From positions 62,276,229-62,340,228 of the forward strand of contig CM042010.1 in the NCBI GenBank assembly GCA_023525715.1: 64,000 nucleotides of DNA, written 5' to 3'. A program made the position numbers and the translations under genes. Below are positions 30,444 to 38,702 of the stretch, piece by piece. This DNA comes from Cichorium intybus (lineage: Eukaryota > Streptophyta > Magnoliopsida > Asterales > Asteraceae). Under the pieces are notes generated by a model. The model had not been told where the DNA came from. It did not search any database and worked only from the letters and a program-made list of their open reading frames with translations. Numbering within the stretch: position 1 is the first letter of the stretch; each line of letters starts with the position of its first letter.

Positions 30444-31555
30444 TGTTTAACAACGCCTAGTGATATCAAGTATTTTAGGCGTTGTTGAGCCCTGTGCTTG
30501 ATAAAATTATATCAAATATGTCTGGGTATTCTCACTTTTCGTGCTAGGACTTGTTTGGAGAAAAAGGATAGAAACAGGGACTAAAAGCGTGCAAAAGGAA
30601 GAAGTTGGGAAGGAATGAAAAATCAAGAGAACTCGTACGCGCGCCGCGGGAATCAACTATGCGCGACGCGGGCTTAAGGCGGTGGAACACATTCAAATAC
30701 CGAAGAAAACGGGAAAAGATAAGTACGCGCGCCGCGGATTTCACTTATGCGCAGCGCGGTTGCGGGAAATTTGCAAGTATAAATAGATGCACTTCCAGCC
30801 GAAAACCCTAGCAAAGACTGGGTGTAAACATCGACCTTGAAGCTCTTTGACTCCAGGATTTCATTTCAGCAAGCTCACAATTGGTATTTTATGTTTTTGG
30901 ATTTAATTTATTTTTTAGTAGTAAGTAGTTTTGTAGCTAAAGTCTTTGGGAGTGACAACCACTGACTTTGAGCACTTAGGTTTCTGTTTTAGAAACATTT
31001 GGCTACTGTTTTGTGATTGGAATTCAGTTGGTGAATGAAAAGCATTCGGTTACATTTAATCTTAGCTTTTTGGTGTTTGGATGTTTGTGTTTTGTTTTGA
31101 TGATTGATTGTGTTTTGGATATTGTTTTGGACCTTGTTAGGACTGTTTTTCTTAGCTGAAATCAGTAGCTAATTAGGTTATTTGGTAAGAATTAAACCTT
31201 GGCTAGTAACTGTTCAACAGGACTTTAACTAGTGGTTAGTTTATGCTTTGCTTGGTTCGGTTAGTTTGGATGCCTTTGATTGCTTCTGAGTCAGAGATGT
31301 ACTTCTGATTTTAGAAAGTGACTAGGTCATTTGGACATAGCTTAGCTTGGCTTGAGTGTTTGATTATTGTCTCATTTGCTAGTGATAGGAAAATAGAAAC
31401 CAGATCCTCCGACTATAGCTGTGACACTATTAGTTGGTAATCTCTCATCTAGTCTAACCACGAAGCTCCTGCGGATCGACCCTGACTACCGCTATACTAG
31501 TGTGTGTGTTAGGTTTTCTCTTATTTTTGACCGCACGACAACCGCTGCGATGTCA
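30444..31555 (+). repeat. Athila-A 3' LTR
   Basis: The 1,112-bp LTR begins TGTTTAACAACG and ends TGTCA. It carries a 12-bp insertion relative to the 5' copy near 31115 and keeps the CG word pairs and TATA box. The target duplication CCGAT follows at 31556-31560. Confidence 0.92.
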
Positions 31556-31560
31556 CCGAT

Positions 31561-34425
31561 GTAGCAGAGGTCGAATGTATTGGAGAACTCTTGACAGTTT
31601 ATTCAGATAAACTGGATTCCACTGGTGATTGGATACTCGACTCTGGTTGTACTTTTCATATGTGTCACAACAAAAGTTGGTATTACACATTTGAAAAGGT
31701 TAACCAGGGCTATGTGTTGATGGGTAACAATACTACATGTCCAGTCCTTGGACATGGTTCAGTCAGAATCCGTATGTTTGATGGCGTTATCCGAACCATT
31801 GGGGATATTAGATATGTCCCTGACCTCAGAAGAAACTTGTTATCTCTCAGTTCCTTTGATAAAAAGGGATACAAGTTTGCCGGTAAAGGTGGAGTTCTCA
31901 GGGTGTTCAAAGATGGTTTCGACAAACTGAGAGCCAATCGAAAAACCTCCGAACTCTACTTTCTTGACGGGCAAACAATTTCGAGTGATGCTGCTGTTGT
32001 TTCAAAGTCTCTTTCTGATCTAGATCAGTCCCGTCTTTGGCACCTTCGACTTGGCCATATGAGTTTTCAAGGCATGCCAGAATTGAGTTGAAGAGGTTTA
32101 CTTGGTCAACAAAAGATTGTTGATTTGGAGTTCTGTGAAGACTGTGTATATGGCAAGGCAAAACGAGTGAGGTTTGCAAGTGGTATCCATACAACGAAAG
32201 GACCACTCGACTATGTCCACTCGGATTTGTGGGGACCAGCTCGAGTTGCTTCTAAAGGTGGAGCTAACTATATGCTCACTATCATTGACGATTTCTCCAG
32301 GAAGGTGTGGTGTTTCTTCTTAAAACATAAGGGAGACGTTTTCTCTACCTTCAGAGACTGGAAAGTTCAGGTTGAAAAACAATCAGGATTGGTGGTAAAG
32401 TATCTTCGTATGGATAATGGACTAGAGTTTTGCTCAGAAGAGTTTAATGCCTATTGCCGAAAGGAAGGCATTACTCGACATCGCACGGTAGTCTATACGC
32501 CTCAACAAAATGGTGTAGCCGAAAGGATGAATCGCACCATTATGGAGAAGGTCCGATGTATGCTTTCAAATTCCAAATTGCCAAAGTCCTTTTGGTCGGA
32601 GGCTGCTTCTACTGCTTGCTATGTTATCAACCGATCACCGTCACGAGAAATCGAAAAGAAAACTCCGTATGAGTTATGGTCCGGGAAACCTGCCGATTAT
32701 ACACATCTGAAACCTTTCGGATGTCCAGCTTATGCACGAGTTGACAATGGGAAGTTAGAACCAAGAGCACTTAAATGTGTCTTTCTTGGTTATAATCCAG
32801 GAGTTAAAGGTTAAAAGTTATGGAGCAATGATCTAAATAAAATCAACATCTCAAGAGATGTTACTTTTGATGAGTCTGCTATGATTCATCAAACTTCCGA
32901 CTCTACAGAAGATACAATCGCATCATCAAAAGCCAATGAAGAGAAAGCTCAAATGGAGGTGGAGTTTCCTACTTCACCTGTCACCATTCCGAGTCCAGTT
33001 GAGCAACAAGAGTCTTCCTCGCCAAATGAGCCTGCCGTTGTTGAAGAAACAACAACTTCACAACCACAAGCTACTACTCGAAACATTGCAAGAGATAGGC
33101 CGAGAAGACAAATTGTTCCTCCAAAGAGGTATGCTGAAGCTGAACTTGTTGCTTACGCTTTTATTGTTGCTAATGATATTGAGTCGGAAACGGAGCCTCT
33201 AAACTATGATGAGGCTATCAAATCCAAAGACTCAAGTGATTGGATGATTGCTATGCATAATGAGATGGAATCTTTGCAAAGAAATGGTACTTGGGATTTA
33301 GTTCCTATTCCAAAAGGGAAAAGGCCAGTTAAATGCAAGTGGGTCTACAAGCTCAAAGAACCTGTTAACCCGAATGAGAAACCAAGATATAAAGCTCGGT
33401 TGGTAGCTAAAGGCTACAGTCAAATTCCAGGCATTGACTATACTGACATCTATTCCCCAGTAGTCAAACACACTTCTATTTGTGCATTGTTGGGGTTAGT
33501 TGCTTCAAATGATTATGAGTTGGAGCAACTAGATGTTACTACAGCTTTCCTAAATGGTGAGCTTGAGGAAGAGATTTTCATGCAACAACCTGAAGGTTTT
33601 GTAGTTCCTGGCAAGGAGGACTACGTATGTAAATTGAAGAAATCTCTCTATGGCCTCAAGCAGTCTCCTAGACAATGGTACAAGAGGTTCGATTCTTTCA
33701 TGACCAGTCACAAATTCAACAGGTGCACCTATGATAGCTGCGTTTATTTCAAGAAAGGTGACGATGGTTCAAAGATCTACTTACTCTTGTACGTGGATGA
33801 CATGTTGATTGCAGCGAAAGATATGAAGGAGATTCAGAAGCTAAAAGACCAGTTGAAAGCTGATTTTGAAATGAAGGACTTAGGAGCTGCCAAGAAAATT
33901 TTAGGTATGGAAATTGTTCGTAACAGGAAGTCTAGGATCTTGCATCTTTCTCAAAAAGGTTACATTGAGAAAGTCCTAAGACTTTTTAATATGCATGAAG
34001 CAAAGCCTGTCAACACACATTTTGCAGCTCATTTCAAGTTATCATTCACTTTAAGTCCTACTACTGAGACTGATATTGAGTACATGGAACGCGTACCATA
34101 CTCTAGTGCTGTTGGATCTTTGATGTATGCTATGATCTGCACACGGCCTAATTTGGCTTATGCAGTTAGCATGGTTAGTAGATATATGGCGAACCCGGGG
34201 AGAGAACACTGGAAAGCGGTACAGTGGATCTTACGTTATCTACGCGGTACGTCTTCTATATGTCTATGCTATGGACAATCTAACACTGGGGTGGTTGGAT
34301 ATGTTGATTCAGATTTTGGCAAAGATTTGGATAAACGAAGATCCATCACAGGGTATGTGTTTACACTGAACGATTGTGCTATTAGTTGGAAAGCCCAGTT
34401 ACAGTCTACAGTTGCACTGCCTTCA
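31561..34425 (+). pseudogene. pol: Copia A pol: protease, integrase, RT, partial RNase H
   Basis: The frame continues in register from gag. Landmarks in order are protease WILDSGCTFHM, pre-integrase LWHLRLGHMS and CEDCVYGKAK, and integrase HSDLWGPA, DNGLEFCSE and PQQNGVAERMNR. RT follows with CKWVYKLKE, DVTTAFLNGEL, LYGLKQSPR and YVDDMLIAA, then RNase H up to YVDSDFGKDLD and AISWKAQLQSTVAL. In-frame stops occur at 32089-32091 (TGA) and 32812-32814 (TAA). After TVAL the similarity ends abruptly at about 34425, before the remaining RNase H catalytic residues, and unrelated sequence follows. The enzyme set cannot be made from this copy. Confidence 0.9.
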
Positions 34426-35058
34426 ATATGACTCGAACAGAAAATCAGCAATGAAGGTGATTAGTTGCGACTAACATCCCTAAAATCAAACCCAACACCA
34501 AATTTAAAAAAATCCCAGCAAACCCACGACACACCTCACCTTTTTCGTGTTATCTAAAGAATATGGTAATCAGTTCTTCAAATAACATCAATGGAAAAGC
34601 AAGAGAAGAATGAAAGGGGTCGATAAAAACCATTCCTTACCTGTTAATAGAGGTCCGATAATTGTTGTCGTTTGGTTTTACTACCAAATAAGGCCCTTGA
34701 TTTTAGGGTTCCAGGAACCATCCATCGCAGCTAATCCTGAGAAAAAAATGATAATTATATTTTCCGAAGATAGTAATGAGGTGCCTGGTGCGATGGTGAT
34801 TACGGTGGTATGCGATAATACAGAATGATGTGCGGGGATGTGGTATCTGAAGCGAGTGTGAAAGAAGCTGGCATTGTTGAAGAAGATGGTGTTAACGCAA
34901 GCGATAGTGGTTGCAGAGGGCGGCGATTGGAAGGAGGCAAGTGGCGGTGACAAAGGAAGCATGGGTAGGAGTCATTTGTTGAAGAGGTGTGGTAAGATTC
35001 ATTACCGGAGATAGGGGTGGTGGTGCTAGCGTGTGCAGATGCAACTTCGTGGTAGTGA
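34426..35058. other. Unassigned stretch right of copia A
   Basis: No gene is supported. The plus strand is GGTGG-rich from about 34850 to 35035, and the minus strand shows short Ser/Thr/Pro-rich open frames that I regard as by-products of composition. It continues, after removal of the small CACTA element and copia D, into the sequence at 49499. Confidence 0.5.
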
Positions 35059-35061
35059 TAT

Positions 35062-35487
35062 CACTACTAAAAAAACACACGTTTTCCTAGGAGTATATTC
35101 CTCGGAAATTCCTAGGAAGATGGTGTTTCCGAGGAAATTCCGAGGAAATGAGATTTGTAGGAAAAACCCTCCTGGGAAATACGGGGTGAGGAATTTCCGA
35201 GGAATTTTCCGACGCATTTCCGAGGAAAAACTTACGTCGGTACTTCCGAGAAATTTCCTACACAATAAATGTGTTGGGTTTTCCGAGGAACTACCTAGGA
35301 ATTGGGTTTTCGAGGAATTTCCTAGGAACTGGCTTTCCTCGGAAATTTCTCGGAATTTCCGAGGAATTTCCTTGGAAATGTATTTTCGTAAGTTTCCTCG
35401 GAAATATGTCGGAAATGCGTCGGAACTACCGAGGAGCAATTGTTCCTAGGAAATTTTGGTAGGAAACCCCACCTTTTTCTAGTAGTG
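35062..35487. mobile_element. Small CACTA-type element (MITE-like)
   Basis: The 426-bp element begins CACTACTA and ends TAGTAGTG, an inverted repeat of the CACTA superfamily, and is flanked by the 3-bp duplication TAT (35059-35061 and 35488-35490). The interior is filled with direct and inverted copies of TTTCCGAGGAAATTCC-like words, the subterminal-repeat style by which CACTA transposases recognise ends. It has no coding capacity and would depend on a transposase elsewhere. Confidence 0.88.
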
Positions 35488-35508
35488 TATATAGCGGTAC
35501 ATGAGAGT

Positions 35509-35527
35509 TGATAGCATATATAGTTAC
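35509..35527 (+). repeat. Copia D 5' LTR, left stub
   Basis: TGATAGCATATATAGTTAC matches the start of the 3' LTR at 49283 except for one base in the copied target site. It ends at the copia C insertion. Confidence 0.9.
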
Positions 35528-36170
35528 TGTTGGTTATATGCCCATCGTTATAACAAGTTGGTAATATTATTATAAATAGTAGGGCCCTTTTGGGTTACAC
35601 GCAAGAGACGATTTAGCTAAAAGAGATCGAAAATAAACCTGAGGGGTTAAGTTTATTAATATATCAAAGTAAAGGTATATTAATTAGAAACTTAATGGTT
35701 AAGTTTATTAATATACCAAAGTAAAGGTATATTAATTAGAAACTTAATAAGGATAAAGGACTAAAATGAAATATCCACAAAGGAGGGGATAAGGATGAGG
35801 AGCACTATAAATACAACCCTAGATCTGAGTTGTAAGGGCTGCCAAAACCCTAATTTTCGTCACCCTCCTCCCACCCCTCGGTATACGGCCGATTTCTTTC
35901 AAAACCCTAGGTATTACGTGCTAAAACTTCAAGCAAAGGTATATACTACATCAACGGGTGCTGGATCGTTGTCTTGGGTGCGATTACATTAGAGGAGTTC
36001 TACTTTGGGCTCTCGTCATCCTAACAAAATCAGATCTGAGATTTTAAAGGTATGTCTTGAACCCTCTTGATTTTACAGTTACAAAAGTGTGCATGATTCT
36101 GTGATTCTGGTTGAATGCGATTTAGATTTCTGTTTCCGCTGCGTTTGTTTTATGTTATCGTATTCCAACT
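35528..36170 (+). repeat. Copia C 5' LTR
   Basis: It begins TGTTGGTTATATG. TATAAATA is at 35806-35813. It contains an imperfect duplicated phrase, TTAAGTTTATTAATATA(T/C)C, at about 35647 and 35701. The last base is T where the 3' copy has A. Confidence 0.92.
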
Positions 36171-36171
36171 G

Positions 36172-36183
36172 TGGTATCAGAGC
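36172..36183 (+). other. Copia C primer binding site
   Basis: TGGTATCAGAGC complements initiator tRNA-Met and follows the LTR by one base. Confidence 0.95.
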
Positions 36184-37571
36184 CACTTTATCATGATTTT
36201 GTACTGTTTTGATTTGATTAAATTTGTTAAAAATCGTTTTTTTCTGATTTATCGAATCTGATCGACGTCCGCGCCGCGGTAAAAGAAATATCGCGTCGCG
36301 GATTTTTTAAAAGTTACGATCATTAGGGTTTTGCCGCGTCGCGCTTCCTAGTGTTCCGCGCCGCGTCGTTCTTGTCATGATCGGTTTCTTTTGATTACCG
36401 CGTCGCGTTTTCTCGTGTTACGCGTCGCGGCGGTCGTGATGTTTTATTTTTCTGAAATCAGATTTCTTGTTATAAAATGGTGATTTTAGTATTGTATGAT
36501 TGTTTAGATTAATCATTGACATAGAATACTTGCATGCTCAATAGGATTAATAGCTAAACACAAAGTTTAAAATGCTTCAAAATTTAATGGATGGTTGTTT
36601 AAATTAATTATTAACACTGCATCCTTGCGTGTTTAATAGAATTAATAGTTAAACATAATTTTCAAAGAATACTTAAAATTTTAAATGATATATATATTAG
36701 AATTATATCTATATGTATAACTTAAAATAAAAACATTGGTCAGACCGTGACTAGGCTCACCTACTCTAAATGTGTAGAAGGTTGAAGGAGGTCTATTTGA
36801 TTCCTAATGAGGTCGGTTTTTAAATAGCATTCATTGCTTACCACCCTCACCGCCTGTCACATTTTATTGAGTGGAGTTACCGAAAGGGTTTGATAGAACA
36901 GTGTTTCAAGATAAAAGTATTACTGAAAATACACAAGTAAGAAAAATTTGTTAAAAGTTAATAGATTTTTTCAAAAGTCAAATTGGCAATTTCAAACCGG
37001 TTTTAAAAGTTTAAATTGATCCTTATGCCAATTAAAAGGTTAAAATGTTTTAACAAAAACGAAACAAAATCCCGTTTTATGAAAATGTAAATCTCATGCT
37101 ACCCACAAAGAACCACACATTTAACCGGGCCCTTCCGGCGTGGGAAGTGCCATAGCCAACGCGTCGGCGTGGGAAGTGCCATAGCCAACGCGTCGGATTG
37201 GACTCGGCCAAAGTGATGTGATACTCGCGATAACTCATGAATCATGGGCCGAGTGTCACGTGGGTCCTTCGTGGTCGATTTACCATCCAAACTCGTGATC
37301 CGCGGCATACCCGTCACGAGAGAGAGGATGAGCATGATGGGATTAAACATGCCATTGATCAGATTCAATGAATCCCAAAAGATCTAGAAGCTTCATAGAG
37401 ATTGAAGTTGGCAAATAGTATTGCCTACCTAAATAACTTTTGGGGGTGACTACGGCATACCTCTTCACCACCAGAAATGAAATATGGATTCTAGCCTTAA
37501 GTAAAATTATTGTTTTGGGTAATTAATTTTTTAAGGATTAATCAAACTAATTAAATCTACTTTTCATATAG
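36184..37571 (+). other. Copia C long untranslated leader
   Basis: Nearly 1.4 kb separates the primer site from gag. The first part holds three CG word pairs (36270-36430). The segment 36480-36670 contains an imperfect duplication (TTGTTTAGATTAATCATTGA and a diverged second copy), and 37145-37195 contains a 27-bp unit with GGCGTGGGAAGTGCCATAGC twice. No coding frame is supported. Confidence 0.75.
36270..36430 (+). promoter_or_regulatory. Three 22-bp-spaced CG word pairs in copia C leader
   Basis: Pair one is CGCGCCGCGG 36270-36279 and CGCGTCGCGG 36292-36301. Pair two is CGCGTCGCGC 36335-36344 and CGCGCCGCGT 36357-36366. Pair three is CGCGTCGCGT 36399-36408 and CGCGTCGCGG 36421-36430. Start-to-start spacing is 22 bp in all three, and successive pairs start 65 and 64 bp apart. 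The 12-bp spacers are unrelated to each other. Confidence 0.75.
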
Positions 37572-38702
37572 ATGGCTCCAAACACAAATGGAAATTCGAA
37601 TTCGGCTACAAATATCTCACTAATGCAACTCCTCTCTAAGGATAAGCTGACCGGATCAAACTACTTGGACTGGATGCGTTCCCTTCGGATCGCCCTCCGG
37701 TATAATAAGAAAGAATGGGTCCTGGACACAGCTCTTCCTGAGGCTCCAGCTGATGATGCAACTAGAGCTGTTAGGGATGCTTGGCAAAAGCATAAAGATC
37801 AGTCGGATGAGGTTGCTTGTCTCATGTTGGCGACCATGGTTCCGGAACTCCAAAAGAGTTTTGAGACCGCTGGGGTGTTCGACATGGCCGACCAGCTCAA
37901 GGAAATGTTCCAAGAGCAGGCTAGACAGGAACGATATGACACTATGATCTCCCTACTAGATTGCAAGCAGCAGGAGGGATCCGCTGTCAGTGCATACGTG
38001 CTTAAGATGAAAGCGTACGTTGACAGATTGGAGCGACTTGGATTTCCGATCGCTCAGCAATTGGTTACGGATATCATCCTACACTCGCTGAGCAGTACAT
38101 TCAGTCAGTTCACACTGAATTTTAATATGAATGGATTGGAAAAGACCATAATGGAGTTACACGACATGCTAAAAACTGCCGAGGCAAATATGTCTAAGTC
38201 TAAAAACTCCAGCTCCACGGCTCCGGTATTGGCAATCAGGGAAGGGGCAATCAAGAAAAGGAAAGCCAAGAAGCCTAAAGGCAAAGGGAAGGGTCAAGTT
38301 GGTAACCCCAACACCAACCCTAGCAACAAGGGCAAGGCTGGTTCTATGATAGTGCCGTCACCAAACCATGATGAGGCCATTTGTTTCCACTGCGGAGAAA
38401 AGGGACACTGGAAGCGAACCTGTCTTAAATACCTGGAGGAGATCAAGAAGATCAAGCCCAAAGTGTCTGGTACCTCAGGTATATACATGATAGAACTCCA
38501 TAATACTTCTACTACTAATTCATGGGTCCTAGACACAGGATGTGGTACTCACATTTGCTCTGATGTGCAGGGACTAAGAAGAAGTAAGAAGTTAAGGCAT
38601 GGGGAGCTTGACCTGATCATGGGCAACAGACATACGGCGCTGTCAAGAGGATTGGGGATTACGAGCTCGTGCTTTCTACTGGATTTTCTATTAATTTATT
38701 AG
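37572..38702 (+). CDS. gag: Copia C gag and start of protease
   Basis: The frame starts MAPNTNGNSNSATN directly after the leader and encodes a copia gag. NYLDWMRSLRIALRYNKKEW marks the beginning of the UBN2-type domain, which extends to about residue 210. A Lys-rich linker leads to the knuckle CFHCGEKGHWKRTC at about residues 272-285, followed by protease WVLDTGCGTHIC at about 316-327 with the catalytic Asp-Thr-Gly. Soon after MGNRHTA the frame loses similarity and runs to a chance stop, while the true continuation appears in another frame from about 38650. A single indel around 38620-38645 explains this; programmed frameshifting is less likely because no slippery site is evident. Confidence 0.9.
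   Translation: MAPNTNGNSNSATNISLMQLLSKDKLTGSNYLDWMRSLRIALRYNKKEWVLDTALPEAPADDATRAVRDAWQKHKDQSDEVACLMLATMVPELQKSFETAGVFDMADQLKEMFQEQARQERYDTMISLLDCKQQEGSAVSAYVLKMKAYVDRLERLGFPIAQQLVTDIILHSLSSTFSQFTLNFNMNGLEKTIMELHDMLKTAEANMSKSKNSSSTAPVLAIREGAIKKRKAKKPKGKGKGQVGNPNTNPSNKGKAGSMIVPSPNHDEAICFHCGEKGHWKRTCLKYLEEIKKIKPKVSGTSGIYMIELHNTSTTNSWVLDTGCGTHICSDVQGLRRSKKLRHGELDLIMGNRHTALSRGLGITSSCFLLDFLLIY

Larger units (their letters stand above)
16300..31555 (+). mobile_element. Athila-A: non-autonomous Athila-like gypsy element
   Basis: The element has 1.1 kb LTRs at 16300-17395 and 30444-31555 and a CCGAT target duplication (16295-16299 and 31556-31560). It has a tRNA-Asp-type primer site and a purine tract before the 3' LTR. 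Removing nested Athila-B leaves about 6.6 kb. No protease, RT, RNase H or integrase is visible, so mobility would need proteins from another element. It keeps an acidic Tyr-rich frame (broken), the TTGGGAGGCAACCCA box seen in Athila-type elements, and an intact Athila ORF1-type frame. The LTRs differ by a few substitutions, a 12-bp indel and a 4-bp loss after the first TG of the 5' copy. Confidence 0.9.
14921..34425 (+). mobile_element. Copia A, 3'-truncated host of nested Athila elements
   Basis: A copia element begins with an LTR near 14921, has its primer site at 15430 and gag at 15493-16275. It resumes with protease at 31561 and runs through RT to about 34425. The interruption is exactly Athila-A plus its CCGAT duplication (16300-31560, 15,261 bp, a multiple of three), so the coding frame is the same on both sides. 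Without the insertion the copia part is about 4.2 kb. The coding similarity ends abruptly in RNase H, and no 3' LTR follows, so the 3' end was deleted. Four frame-breaking stops show that it is old. Confidence 0.85.

Noticed and set aside
34600..35060. Minus-strand Ser/Thr/Pro-rich frames as a host gene
   Set aside because: They are short, have no motif and match a GGTGG-rich composition; a similar stretch at 49980-50340 gives equally meaningless frames.
37099..37368. An 89-codon minus-strand frame in the copia C leader
   Set aside because: It is antisense to the leader, has no domain and overlaps a 27-bp repeat.
38620..38702. Programmed frameshift between copia C gag and pol
   Set aside because: No slippery heptamer or pseudoknot is evident, and copia relatives in this window use one frame; a single indel in the protease region is simpler.
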